Shown piece after piece: positions 1-9,376 of a stretch of 64,000 nt of DNA. Both the position numbers and the translations under genes were made by a program. The stretch's first letter is position 1. Each line of letters starts with the position of its first letter. The stretch lies in contig NZ_WKJZ01000001.1 of assembly GCF_009763245.1 (NCBI RefSeq), positions 1,256,455-1,320,454 of the forward strand. The letters are read 5' to 3'. A model generated the notes under the pieces. The model searched no databases. It saw only the letters and a list, made by a program, of their open reading frames with translations, and was not told the origin of the DNA. This stretch comes from Pseudomonas xionganensis. Its GTDB lineage: Bacteria > Pseudomonadota > Gammaproteobacteria > Pseudomonadales > Pseudomonadaceae.

Positions 1-37
1 CGGTATGCCGCTGCAGTTCAATAACTTCCGCGACTGA
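1..37 (+). CDS. yajQ: 3' end of YajQ-family nucleotide-binding protein (partial)
   Basis: Only the last 11 codons and the TGA stop (35-37) are inside the window; the first complete codon starts at base 2. The readable C-terminus, GMPLQFNNFRD, closely resembles the conserved end of YajQ proteins (E. coli ends in GQPFQFKNFRD). YajQ proteins bind nucleotides and are c-di-GMP effectors in some species. The following gene is an mscS-like channel, as I recall from P. aeruginosa (PA4395-PA4394), which supports the call. The short fragment limits confidence. Confidence 0.75.
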   Translation, partial: GMPLQFNNFRD

Positions 38-95
38 TAACCCCGGGGGAACCTTGTGGCCCTGCGGGCGTCGCAAAAAAGGTACCCTGTTAAAG

Positions 96-115
96 CGCCA
101 TGGCTTGCCATGGCG
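96..115 (+). terminator. Hairpin downstream of yajQ, probable terminator
   Basis: A perfect 8-bp stem, CGCCATGG / CCATGGCG, with loop CTTG, is followed by a T-rich stretch (tttgcatttt). It lies 58 bases after the yajQ stop. The position and T-rich tail fit an intrinsic terminator; the tail is interrupted, so termination may be partial. Confidence 0.5.
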
Positions 116-175
116 TTTGCATTTTATGGGCTGCCATCCATGGCGCCCACCCTGCGGGCCGTCGCAGGCGACGTT

Positions 176-198
176 AAAAATGGCTCCAGGCCATTTTT
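176..198. terminator. Symmetric A/T-flanked hairpin in the yajQ-mscS gap
   Basis: AAAAATGGC (176-184) and GCCATTTTT (190-198) are perfect inverted repeats around a 5-base loop. The A-tract and T-tract flank a short GC core, so it could terminate on either strand. The rest of the gap (38-296) shows no gene; GGAGG near 284 is the ribosome-binding site of the next gene. Confidence 0.4.
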
Positions 199-296
199 GC
201 TGGGCTGTCATCTAGGGTGCTCAAGTCTGTGTGCTGTCTCTATGTGGGGTTTAAACGGCTGCAGGTAGCTTTTTATGGAATTGGAGGAATAGCTGG

Positions 297-1127
297 ATGG
301 AAATAAATGTAGAGCAAGTGTTGAAAATGTCTGAGGCCTGGTTGCCGGTGCTGATGCAATACGCTGCACAGCTGGCCCTGGCAGCACTGACCTTGCTGCT
401 GGGCTGGTGGCTGATCAATACCCTGGTGGCCAAGGTCGGTGGCCTGATGGATGGGCGTAACGTCGACCGTGTGCTGCACAGCTTTATCTGCAGCCTGGCC
501 GGCATCGTGCTCAAGGTGCTGCTGTTGATCAGCGTGGCCTCCATGGTCGGGGTGGAAACCACCTCCTTTATCGCCATGATCGGTGCGGCCGGCCTGGCCA
601 TTGGCCTGGCCCTGCAGGGCAGCCTGGCCAACTTCGCCGGTGGTGTGCTGATCATGTTGTTCCGGCCCTTCCGTTCCGGCGACTGGATCGAGGCTCAGGG
701 TGTATCCGGGAGTGTGGACAGCATCCATATCTTCCATACCACCCTGAAAACCGCCGATAACAAGGTGGTCATCGTGCCCAATGGCAGCCTGTCCAATGGC
801 CATATCACCAATTATTCCCGCGAGCCTGTGCGCCGCGCCGATATCAACCTGGGTATCGACTACTCCAGCGATATCAAGACTGCCCGCGAGGTGCTGCTGA
901 AAATCGCCGAGGACCCACGGGTGCAGCGTGATCCGGCGCCGGTTGTATTTGTCACCGGCCTGGGCGATAGCGCCATCAACCTGTCCCTGCGGGTCTGGGT
1001 GAGTACCGCAGACTTCTGGCCGGTGACCTTCGAGTTCACCGAGCTGGCCAAGGAGCGACTGACCGAGGCCGGCATCGGTATTCCCTTCCCGCAGCGGGTG
1101 GTGCATCTGGTGCAGAGCAATGGTTGA
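297..1127 (+). CDS. Small-conductance mechanosensitive channel, MscS family
   Basis: A 276-residue inner-membrane channel that opens under membrane tension to release solutes on osmotic downshock. The length matches E. coli MscS (286 aa). Two N-terminal hydrophobic segments are followed by the Gly/Ala-rich pore helix (about residues 90-120, IGAAGLAIGLALQG then LANFAGG), and then the beta domain with the conserved FRPFRSGDWIE motif and VVIVPNGSLSNG. The ATG at 297 follows a GGAGG site. It sits alone between yajQ and the convergent ampG, separated from ampG by a strong shared terminator. Confidence 0.92.
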   Translation: MEINVEQVLKMSEAWLPVLMQYAAQLALAALTLLLGWWLINTLVAKVGGLMDGRNVDRVLHSFICSLAGIVLKVLLLISVASMVGVETTSFIAMIGAAGLAIGLALQGSLANFAGGVLIMLFRPFRSGDWIEAQGVSGSVDSIHIFHTTLKTADNKVVIVPNGSLSNGHITNYSREPVRRADINLGIDYSSDIKTAREVLLKIAEDPRVQRDPAPVVFVTGLGDSAINLSLRVWVSTADFWPVTFEFTELAKERLTEAGIGIPFPQRVVHLVQSNG

Positions 1128-1129
1128 AG

Positions 1130-1156
1130 AAAAGCCCCGCAATAGCGGGGCTTTTT
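1130..1156. terminator. Bidirectional terminator between mscS-like gene and ampG
   Basis: AAAAGCCCCGC (1130-1140) and GCGGGGCTTTT (1145-1155) form a perfect 11-bp stem with a 4-base loop and a T-tract on each strand. It starts 2 bases after the channel stop codon and lies just before the end of the convergent ampG, so it probably serves both genes. Confidence 0.9.
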
Positions 1157-1165
1157 CATGGGGGA

Positions 1166-2713
1166 TCAGGCTTTTTCCGGCGCGGTGCCGGGCGCCTCGC
1201 CATTGGCCTGATGAGGGCCCTGGCGGCGCCACTGCAACAGGATCAGGAGCAGGGTTGGCACGCCCAGCAGGGCGGTGATGATAAAGAACTGCTCGTAGCC
1301 GAACTTCTCCACCACCACCCCGGAATAGCCGCCCAGCAGACGTGGCAGCAGGAGCATGATGGAGCTGAGCAGGGCGTACTGGGTGGCGGAGAACTGCAGG
1401 TTGGTCAGGCTCGACAGGTAGGCGACGAAAGCCGCAGTGGCCAGGCCGGCGCTGAAGTTGTCCGCCGAGATGGTCACGATCAGCATCTGCAGGTCGGCGC
1501 CCATGCTGACCAGCAACATAAACAGCAGGTTGGTGGCCGCCGCGCTTGCCCCGCCGATAAACAGGATCGGCATGATGCCGAAACGCACGATCAGCAGGCC
1601 GCCGACGCCCGCACCGATCAGGGTCATGACCAGGCCGAACAGCTTGCTGACGCTGGCGATCTGATCCTTGGTAAAGCCCTGGTCGATATAGAAGACGTTG
1701 GCCATGACCCCCATCACCGTATCCGACATGCGGTAGGTGGCGATCAGCCCCAGTAGCAGAAAGGCCTGCCAGCGGTAGCGCACGACAAAGTCGTTGATCG
1801 GCGTCAGCACCGGCGCCAGGCCGCGGCGACCCATGGTCGACAGGCACAGGCCGGTGAGGATGGTGTAGAGCAGGGCGCGCAGGAAGGCGCGATCTTCCAG
1901 CAACAGGTCGAGCAGGCTGGCTTCGCCGCGCAGCACGCTAGCGAAATCGGTATGGAAGAACTGGGTGAACATGGCCGGTACCGATACCAGCAGCACGATC
2001 AGCACCAGTACCGAGACGATCTGGTGGGTAAAGCCATAGCGGGCCGCGGCCAGCTGGGTCTGCAGCGGTACGTCCGGCTCGCGCATCCACAGGCTGGTGA
2101 GCAGGCCGGGCAGCATCAGCAGGGCAAACAGCAGATAGGTGCCGGTCCAGGCGCCATGCTGGTAAAGCTGGGCGGTGGAGCCGAAGCCTTCGGCAAAATA
2201 CAGGGCGCCGGCGGTGGCCAGCAGGGCCGCGACCCGGTAGCCGGCCATATAGCTGGCGGCCAGGGCAGCCTGGCGCGTGTTGTCGACGATCTCCAGGCGA
2301 TAGGCGTCCACTGCAATGTCCTGGGTGGCCGAGGCGAAGGCCACCAGCACGGCCAGGGAGATCAGCCAGGTCAGGTGGGTCTGCGGGTCGCACAGGGCCA
2401 TGCCGGCCAGACCGATGGCGATCAGAATCTGTGACAGCACCAGCCAGGAGCGTCGGCGGCCCAGGCGGCCGAGGATCGGCAGGCGCCACTGGTCGAGCAG
2501 CGGTGACCAGACCCACTTGAAGGCATAGGCCAGGCCGATCAGGCTGGCGAAGCCGATGGTCTCGCGGGCCACGCCGGCCTCACGCAGCCACACCGAGAGG
2601 GTGGAGAACACCAGCATATACGGCAGGCCGGCGGCAAAACCGAGCAGCAGCAGAACCAGGGTGGAAGGGCTGGAATAGGCGGCGAGGGCTTCGCGCCAGC
2701 TTTTACGAGGCAT
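1166..2713 (-). CDS. ampG: AmpG anhydromuropeptide permease
   Basis: A 515-residue major-facilitator-type inner-membrane permease that imports GlcNAc-anhydroMurNAc peptides for cell-wall recycling; in species with inducible AmpC it supplies the inducing signal. The sequence is hydrophobic throughout, with the AmpG family motif FASATQDIAVDAYR (about residues 125-138) and the early GFAAGLPYMLVFSTLSVWL helix. A basic loop LGRLGRRRSW after the second helix is typical of MFS proteins. The ribosome-binding site is weak. It ends against the bidirectional terminator shared with the mscS-like gene. The neighbours yajQ and groESL match my recollection of the P. aeruginosa ampG (PA4393) locus. Confidence 0.93.
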   Translation of the reverse strand: MPRKSWREALAAYSSPSTLVLLLLGFAAGLPYMLVFSTLSVWLREAGVARETIGFASLIGLAYAFKWVWSPLLDQWRLPILGRLGRRRSWLVLSQILIAIGLAGMALCDPQTHLTWLISLAVLVAFASATQDIAVDAYRLEIVDNTRQAALAASYMAGYRVAALLATAGALYFAEGFGSTAQLYQHGAWTGTYLLFALLMLPGLLTSLWMREPDVPLQTQLAAARYGFTHQIVSVLVLIVLLVSVPAMFTQFFHTDFASVLRGEASLLDLLLEDRAFLRALLYTILTGLCLSTMGRRGLAPVLTPINDFVVRYRWQAFLLLGLIATYRMSDTVMGVMANVFYIDQGFTKDQIASVSKLFGLVMTLIGAGVGGLLIVRFGIMPILFIGGASAAATNLLFMLLVSMGADLQMLIVTISADNFSAGLATAAFVAYLSSLTNLQFSATQYALLSSIMLLLPRLLGGYSGVVVEKFGYEQFFIITALLGVPTLLLILLQWRRQGPHQANGEAPGTAPEKA

Positions 2714-2814
2714 TGAGCAGGTATCGGCCTTGATAAGGGTTGATCAAACGCGGCTGCCAACAGGACAGACCCCTGGCAGGCTGACTGGCATGACATCCCT
2801 GCTCAGGGCGCACT

Positions 2815-3207
2815 CTAACTGTTGTGCTCTGTCGGATGCCAGCCATGTCGTCGCATATCCACGCGTTGGTTATGGATAAGGACACCTTCGGCGGCCAATC
2901 GTGCCCGTTGCTCGTCACCGCTGGGGCTGCCGGCCGGCAGACTGAGGCGTCCGCCCGCCGCGATCACCCGGTGCCAGGGCAGGGTGCTGCCCTCGGGTAA
3001 CTGGCTCAGGGTGCGGCCGACCCAGCGTGCGGCGCGGCCCAGGCCGGCCAGCTGGGCCAGCTGGCCGTAGCTGATGACCCGGCCGCAAGGTATCTGTGCG
3101 AGCACGCTATAGAGCGCATTCAGGCGTTCATCCTGGCTTGCTGGCGAGTGGCGTGTCGCGGCATCCTTGCCGCCCGATTTCGCTTCCCGTTCAGGCTTTC
3201 CCATCAT
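2815..3207 (-). CDS. Alkyltransferase-like protein (ATL), inactive MGMT homologue
   Basis: A 130-residue small DNA-binding protein of the O6-alkylguanine-DNA alkyltransferase family. The helix-turn-helix region (IPCGRVISYGQLAQLAG, arginine-finger region RAARWVGR) is intact, but the catalytic PCHR motif reads PWHR (residues 77-80): the methyl-accepting cysteine is Trp78. That defines ATL proteins, which bind and flag alkylated guanine for nucleotide excision repair without direct reversal. I chose the ATG at 3207, preceded by GAGAGGA about 10 bases upstream; the frame stays open further upstream to 3330. Its start codon overlaps the start of the divergent DUF481 gene. Confidence 0.85.
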   Translation of the reverse strand: MMGKPEREAKSGGKDAATRHSPASQDERLNALYSVLAQIPCGRVISYGQLAQLAGLGRAARWVGRTLSQLPEGSTLPWHRVIAAGGRLSLPAGSPSGDEQRARLAAEGVLIHNQRVDMRRHGWHPTEHNS

Positions 3208-4204
3208 GTTGTTACGTTTCCTCTCGTCCGTGCTGCTTGCTGTGCTGGCAACCCCTGTAGTGGCCGATACGGTCTGGTTGCGCAATGGTGACCGCTTGAC
3301 GGGCGAGATCATCCTGCTTGACGGCGGCAAGCTGGCCTTGAAGACCCGCTATGCCGGCCAGGTGCTGATCGCCTGGAAGGATATTGACACGCTGCGTTCG
3401 GACCAGCCGATGCTGGTGCGCCGCCAGGGCTTCGAGAGTGAACACAGCGAGCGCCTGGAAGCGGCCGGCCAGGGCATGGTGCGACTGGTCAACGGCAGCA
3501 GTCAAACCATTGCCCTGGGCAGCATCAACCGGCTGGTGCCTCCCAAGGCGGTGCTCAGCGATCGAGTCATCGAGGGCAACCTGGACGCCAAGCTGGATAT
3601 GAAACGCGACAGCAGCGAAACCGATGAGTGGAAGGTCAAGGGCAATACCCGTGTCGAACATGGGCGCTGGCGCCATGTGCTCAGTGGCGAGCTGGAGCGC
3701 AAGGTCAAGAATGATGTGAAGACCGCCGATAACTGGCAGCTGGAGTATGACCTCGACCGCTTTATCGACGAGCACTGGTTCTGGCGCGCCGGGGCCGGGC
3801 ATGACGAAGACGAATTCGCCTTCCTCAATCGCCAGCGTACCCTGGGCACGGGGCCGGGTTATCGCTTCTGGGATACCGAACTGGGGCGTTTCGACATGAT
3901 TGCCCAGCTCAATCGCGTCCAGTTGCGCAGTGCCGAAGGTGAGCTGAGCTTCAATACCTATGGGCTGGAATGGGACTACAAGCGCTTGCTCTGGGGCACC
4001 CGGCTGGAGCTCTACAGCACGGCGGAGCTGCAATTGCCGGATATCGAGGAGGTGGATTACGTGTTCGATGCCGAGGCGGGGCTGCGCTATCGCGTGAATG
4101 AGTGGGCCCGGCTATCGCTGCTCTATGAGCTGGACGCCGCCCGTGGCCTGGGGCAGAGCACCAGTGAGCGACGTTACCTGCTGGGGATCGGTGTGGGCTG
4201 GTAG
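3206..4204 (+). CDS. DUF481 (YdiY-like) outer-membrane-type protein
   Basis: A 332-residue exported protein. Residues 1-20 form a signal peptide (LLRFLSSVLLAVLATPVVA, cleaved before DTVW). Next comes an RNGDRLTGEI...IAWKDIDTLRSD segment seen in this family, and the C-terminal two thirds alternate polar and hydrophobic residues as expected of a beta-barrel, ending in ...GIGVGW with a terminal aromatic residue. Function is unknown. I chose the ATG at 3206 because it begins the signal peptide; an in-frame ATG at 3167 would bury it. The start is inside the divergent ATL gene's start codon, and no strong Shine-Dalgarno is visible. Confidence 0.8.
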   Translation: MLLRFLSSVLLAVLATPVVADTVWLRNGDRLTGEIILLDGGKLALKTRYAGQVLIAWKDIDTLRSDQPMLVRRQGFESEHSERLEAAGQGMVRLVNGSSQTIALGSINRLVPPKAVLSDRVIEGNLDAKLDMKRDSSETDEWKVKGNTRVEHGRWRHVLSGELERKVKNDVKTADNWQLEYDLDRFIDEHWFWRAGAGHDEDEFAFLNRQRTLGTGPGYRFWDTELGRFDMIAQLNRVQLRSAEGELSFNTYGLEWDYKRLLWGTRLELYSTAELQLPDIEEVDYVFDAEAGLRYRVNEWARLSLLYELDAARGLGQSTSERRYLLGIGVGW

Positions 4205-4252
4205 CCATCGCGCCAGCCCCAGGTACATGCCCTGAGGCTGCCGCAGAAGGGC

Positions 4253-5011
4253 TTACAGGCGCAGGCCACCATCCAGCTCCAGGATACGACCGGTGTAGTA
4301 GTCGTTTTCCAGGATATAGGCCACCGAGTGAGCGATCTCGGCCGGTTTGCCCATGCGCTTGAGCGGGATGCCGGAGGTCATCTTCTCCAGGGCTTCGGGC
4401 TTCATGCTGGCGACCATTTCGGTCTCGATAAAGCCCGGGGCCACGCCGGCCACACGGATGCCGTAACGTGCCAGCTCCTTGGCCCAGACCACGGTGTCGG
4501 CGGCGACGCCGGCCTTGGCCGCGGAGTAGTTGGCCTGGCCGATATTGCCGGCGCGGGAGATGGAGGAGATGTTGATGATGGCGCCTTCGTTCTTCAGCTC
4601 GATCATCTTCGCCGCCACTTCGCGGGTGCAGAGGAACACGCCGGTCAGGTTGACGTCGATCACCGACTGCCACTGGGCCAGGCTCAGCTTGGTGATTTCG
4701 CCGTCCTTGACCTTGATGGTCATGCCGTCACGCAGGATGCCGGCGTTGTTGACCAGGCCGTTGATGGCGCCGAAATCTTCGGCGATCTGGCCCACGGTGT
4801 GGGTCACCTGCTCCTCGTTGGCGACGTTGCACAGGTAGGCGCGGGCTTCCACACCCTTGGCCTGGCAGGCGGCTACGGCTTCGTCCAGACGCTCCTGGTT
4901 GAGGTCCACCAGGGCCAGCTTGGCGCCCTTGTCGGCCAGGTACTCGGCCATGGCGCGGCCCAGGCCCTGACAGCCGCCGGTGATGATGATCACTTTGTCT
5001 TTGAGTTGCAT
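4253..5011 (-). CDS. FabG-like short-chain dehydrogenase/reductase
   Basis: A 252-residue classical SDR. Visible are the Rossmann motif TGGCQGLG (residues 11-18), NNAG, the catalytic serine region ISSIS, the YSAAK (YxxxK) active site and the PGFIETEM motif typical of FabG-type 3-oxoacyl-ACP reductases. It is probably an NADPH-dependent 3-oxoacyl or acetoacetyl reductase, but FabG homologues outside the fab cluster vary in substrate. The ATG at 5011 has a GGGGATAA-type site. It is convergent with the DUF481 gene and divergent from the HugZ-like gene across 87 bases. Confidence 0.88.
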   Translation of the reverse strand: MQLKDKVIIITGGCQGLGRAMAEYLADKGAKLALVDLNQERLDEAVAACQAKGVEARAYLCNVANEEQVTHTVGQIAEDFGAINGLVNNAGILRDGMTIKVKDGEITKLSLAQWQSVIDVNLTGVFLCTREVAAKMIELKNEGAIINISSISRAGNIGQANYSAAKAGVAADTVVWAKELARYGIRVAGVAPGFIETEMVASMKPEALEKMTSGIPLKRMGKPAEIAHSVAYILENDYYTGRILELDGGLRL

Positions 5012-5098
5012 CGCTTATCCCCTCAAGTGGTGTGGTGTAACCTTGCTGCTTATAAAAGCCTGTCCGTTTATGACGGATTCTGTGCAAGGAGTCATAAG

Positions 5099-5830
5099 GT
5101 GAGCGTGAAAGCCGGCAAGCATGCCCGAGAATTGCTTCTCAAGGAATACCGTGGCGTGCTCAGCACCCATTCCAAGGCCATGCCGGGCTTTCCCTTCGGC
5201 TCGGTGGTGCCCTATTGCCTGGATGCCGAGGGTCGGCCGCTGATCCTGATCAGCCGGATTGCCCAGCACACCCATAACCTCAGGCTGGACGGCAAATGCT
5301 CGCTGCTGGTGGGCGAGCGGGGCGCCGAGGATATTCAGGCGGTGGGGCGTCTGACCCTGCTGGCCGAGGCGCGGCCGTTGCAGGACGAGAACGAGATCGA
5401 GGCGGCGGCCCGGCGCTATTACCGCTATTTCCCGCAGTCGGCGGACTACCACCGGGTGCATGACTTCGATTTCTGGGTACTTGAGCCGGTACGCTGGCGT
5501 TATATCGGCGGTTTTGGCGCCATCCACTGGCTGGAGCAGGTGGCCCTGGCCAACCCCTTTGCCGGTGAGAGCGAAGCCGGCATGCTTGAGCATATGAACA
5601 GCGATCATGCTCGCGCCATTGCCCACTATGTCGCACTGGCCGGCTTGCCCGCCCATGAGCCGGCGCAACTGGTGGGTATCGATAGCGAAGGCTTTCACCT
5701 GCGTATCGGCCAGAGCCTGTATTGGCTGGCCTTCCCCGCAGCCTGCAGCAACCCGGGGGCGGTGCGTCAGGCGCTGGTGCAACTGGCCCAGGCCGAGGTC
5801 TGGCCGACCGCTGGTCAGGTTTCAGCTTGA
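5099..5830 (+). CDS. HugZ-like haem-utilisation / PNPOx-fold protein
   Basis: A 243-residue protein with an N-terminal split-barrel flavin/haem-binding fold (SVVPYCLDAEGRPLILISRIAQHTHNL, about residues 30-60) and a C-terminal DUF2470-type helical domain (MLEHMNSDHARAIAHY). This arrangement is found in HugZ family proteins, some of which degrade haem; related proteins bind FMN instead. I chose the GTG at 5099 because AAGGAG (5086-5091) lies 7 bases upstream; the frame stays open much further upstream but there it is antisense to the SDR. The next gene on the same strand is fxsA, 68 bases on. Confidence 0.82.
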   Translation: MSVKAGKHARELLLKEYRGVLSTHSKAMPGFPFGSVVPYCLDAEGRPLILISRIAQHTHNLRLDGKCSLLVGERGAEDIQAVGRLTLLAEARPLQDENEIEAAARRYYRYFPQSADYHRVHDFDFWVLEPVRWRYIGGFGAIHWLEQVALANPFAGESEAGMLEHMNSDHARAIAHYVALAGLPAHEPAQLVGIDSEGFHLRIGQSLYWLAFPAACSNPGAVRQALVQLAQAEVWPTAGQVSA

Positions 5831-5898
5831 TTTAAGCGTTTTGCCCCTTACTTAACCTTCTACAGCAAGCCTGTCTTGCGCCAAGGAACCCTCCGTTC

Positions 5899-6348
5899 AT
5901 GCGTGTTTTTCTTCTGTTGTTCCTGCTGTTCCCTTTTCTTGAGCTTGCCGTGCTGATTCAGGTGGGCAGCGCCATTGGTGTGCTGCCGACGTTGCTGCTG
6001 GTGATTGCCGGCATGCTCGCAGGTGGTCTGGTCTGGCGCGTGGCGGGTCTTGCCACCGCGTTGCGCGTGCGCGAGCGCCTGGCCCGGGGCGAAGCCCCCG
6101 AGCAGGAAATGCTCGGTGGCCTGCTGATTGCGGTGGGTGGCGGCTTGCTGCTGCTGCCCGGATTTATCAGCGACCTGTTGGGACTGGTCTGCCTGCTGCC
6201 CTTTACCCGTCAGCTGCTGCTCAGTCGTCTGCAGCAGCGCATGGAAGAGCAGGCGCTGCGTCAGCGCGCCTTCTTCGATGAGCAGGCCGGGCGTACCGGG
6301 CCGAGCCGGGCCCAGGTGCTGGAAGGCGAATACGAGCGCCGTGACTGA
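5899..6348 (+). CDS. fxsA: FxsA family inner-membrane protein
   Basis: A 149-residue membrane protein. It has an N-terminal hydrophobic helix (FLLLFLLFPFLELAVLIQVG), a second (LLLVIAGMLAGGLVW), and the LPGFISDLLGLVCLLPFTR segment characteristic of FxsA. The E. coli protein suppresses F-plasmid exclusion of phage T7; its normal cellular role is unclear. The charged C-terminus is cytoplasmic. As in other Pseudomonas it lies directly upstream of groES, separated by the heat-shock promoter. Confidence 0.92.
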   Translation: MRVFLLLFLLFPFLELAVLIQVGSAIGVLPTLLLVIAGMLAGGLVWRVAGLATALRVRERLARGEAPEQEMLGGLLIAVGGGLLLLPGFISDLLGLVCLLPFTRQLLLSRLQQRMEEQALRQRAFFDEQAGRTGPSRAQVLEGEYERRD

Positions 6349-6390
6349 GTCGCGGCCCCTCGTCTGCCGTTAAAAAATATTTCCCCCGCC

Positions 6391-6418
6391 CTTGAAATCC
6401 CCCGGGCCGCCCTTATGT
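6391..6418 (+). promoter_or_regulatory. Sigma-32 (heat-shock) promoter of groESL
   Basis: CTTGAAA at 6391-6397 is an exact sigma-32 -35 element. CCTTATGT at 6411-6418 resembles the -10 consensus CCCCATNT, with a 13-base spacer. It lies about 150 bases before groES. The long untranslated leader (about 6425-6567) contains further GC-rich inverted sequence but no gene. Confidence 0.75.
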
Positions 6419-6567
6419 AGCGGTCACCGCAAGGTTTTTTGCCGGCAACGGCAGAAATCAGACTTCTGCGCGACGCCCGCGCGTCGCGCTACCGGCCCCG
6501 CCGGACTTTGCCAACCCGCCGATGACTGCATCGGCTGATGTAAACAACTTATTGGGAGAGATCGACA

Positions 6568-6861
6568 ATGAAGCTTCGTCCTCTGCATGACCGCGTCGTA
6601 ATCCGTCGCAGCGAAGAAGAAACCAAGACCGCAGGCGGCATCGTGCTGCCGGGCTCCGCTGCCGAGAAGCCGAACCAGGGCGAGATCGTCGCCGTCGGTA
6701 CCGGTCGCGTGCTGGACAATGGCGAAGTCCGTGCCCTGGCCGTCAAGGTCGGTGACAAGGTGGTATTCGGCCCTTACTCCGGCAGCAACACCATCAAGGT
6801 CGACGGCGAAGACCTGCTGGTCATGGGTGAGAGCGAAATTCTCGCCGTCATCGAAGCCTGA
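6568..6861 (+). CDS. groES: GroES co-chaperonin (Hsp10)
   Basis: A 97-residue co-chaperonin that caps the GroEL ring during ATP-driven folding of cytosolic proteins. Full length, with the canonical start [13 protein letters not shown], the mobile loop [16 protein letters not shown] (residues 15-32) that contacts GroEL, and [21 protein letters not shown] ribosome-binding site precedes the ATG. It forms a two-gene operon with groEL, 47 bases downstream, behind the sigma-32-type promoter. Confidence 0.98.
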   Translation: MKLRPLHDRVVIRRSEEETKTAGGIVLPGSAAEKPNQGEIVAVGTGRVLDNGEVRALAVKVGDKVVFGPYSGSNTIKVDGEDLLVMGESEILAVIEA

Positions 6862-6896
6862 TTCGCAGCACATTCCGTTTAACCGTCAAGAATTGA

Positions 6897-8555
<1,659 letters not shown>

Positions 8556-8581
8556 GCCAGCCCGGCATCCTTTGCTGTACC

Positions 8582-8610
8582 GAAAACCCCGCGCTTGTCG
8601 CGGGGTTTTC
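8582..8610 (+). terminator. Terminator of groESL
   Basis: GAAAACCCCGCG (8582-8593) and CGCGGGGTTTTC (8599-8610) form a perfect 12-bp stem with a 5-base loop, 27 bases after the groEL stop codon, with a T-run at the 3' side. Confidence 0.9.
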
Positions 8611-8611
8611 A

Positions 8612-9093
8612 TATTTATGGGTTATAAAAAACCGACCAGCAAAAAGGTACGGTAATTGCTTTCGATTACCCCGGCCTCTGGATTGGGGCCTGTCTTCTGC
8701 CTGGACATTGGCCTGATGCCCGGCTTCTGGTTTGTCGTTCCCTCACCTGGATGTGCTCTACGACGCGGTTTTGCCTGTACCAGCCCAGGGCTGTGCAGGT
8801 GGCCAGGTTGGCGCCTGCGGCTGTCTGCAGGTGCTCAGCAATTGGGCAGATAGGTGACTGCATGGGTGTTACTGCCCGCAATGCAGGCCTTTGCGCAGAT
8901 TGCAGGGGAACCCTTTGCCTGGCGTGTGCTCCAAGCAGGGCTGGAGTCTTTGTCGATGATCAGGATGATCTGAGTTGGATCCGTCGGGCGCGCCCGGCCA
9001 ATGCGACCATTCGTCGATAGAAACGACGTCTGCGTCATTCGTGATCTAGGGTAAGCAATGAGCGTTTGGCAGCGCTTTCAAGAGGTTGCAGTG
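8612..9093. other. 480-base gap without a convincing gene
   Basis: Short open frames here have neither Shine-Dalgarno sites nor family resemblance. A small inverted repeat (CGTCG...CGACG) is visible at about 9012-9029. No tRNA or named RNA could be recognised. It probably carries the promoter of the small exported protein that follows; an untranslated RNA cannot be ruled out. Confidence 0.4.
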
Positions 9094-9321
9094 ATGAAGT
9101 TAGAAATCGCACGAGGTTTGTTTCTTGTTGCTGCGCTGGGCGTGGCATCCCTGGCCGCGGCCTCCTGGCACGAACCGGGTATGCAGGTGGTCAGCGAGCT
9201 AGACAGGGGGCTTGAGCCCCTGGCGCCCAAGGCCCATACGGATAGTGCGGCCACGCGCCCCGATGAAGACCTGCTGTTGTTTATCTTCGGCCTGTCGCAA
9301 GGCCTGCAAGGCAGTCAGTAG
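9094..9321 (+). CDS. Small exported protein of unknown function
   Basis: A 75-residue protein. I chose the ATG at 9094 (AGAGG 8 bases upstream) because it starts a clear signal peptide, KLEIARGLFLVAALGVASLAAA. An in-frame ATG at 9058 is possible but would put 12 polar residues before it. The mature part is short and acidic and ends in LLLFIFGLSQGLQGSQ, which is hydrophobic enough to touch a membrane. No family is recognised. A strong terminator follows 12 bases after the stop codon, which supports it as a real transcription unit. Confidence 0.6.
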   Translation: MKLEIARGLFLVAALGVASLAAASWHEPGMQVVSELDRGLEPLAPKAHTDSAATRPDEDLLLFIFGLSQGLQGSQ

Positions 9322-9333
9322 CCCCATAGAATG

Positions 9334-9361
9334 AAAAAGCCCTGATCACTCAGGGCTTTTT
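9334..9361. terminator. Bidirectional terminator between the small exported gene and mexW
   Basis: AAAAAGCCCTGA (9334-9345) and TCAGGGCTTTTT (9350-9361) form a perfect 12-bp stem with a 4-base loop and T-runs on both strands. It separates convergent genes. Confidence 0.92.
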
Positions 9362-9376
9362 TGTTTTAGGGCTAAC

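Noticed and set aside
273..1847. Long open frame of 524 codons on the minus strand across the mscS-like gene and the end of ampG
   Set aside because: It is antisense to well-supported genes, has no ribosome-binding site or family resemblance, and its composition (runs of Gly, Ala, Arg, Pro, His) is that of GC-rich shadow frames.
4328..5098. Upstream extension of the HugZ-like frame
   Set aside because: The frame is open but antisense to the SDR gene; AAGGAG 7 bases before the GTG at 5099 marks the true start.
8656..9038. Short open frames on both strands between groEL and the small exported gene
   Set aside because: None has a Shine-Dalgarno site, a signal peptide or a recognisable motif; they overlap each other on opposite strands.
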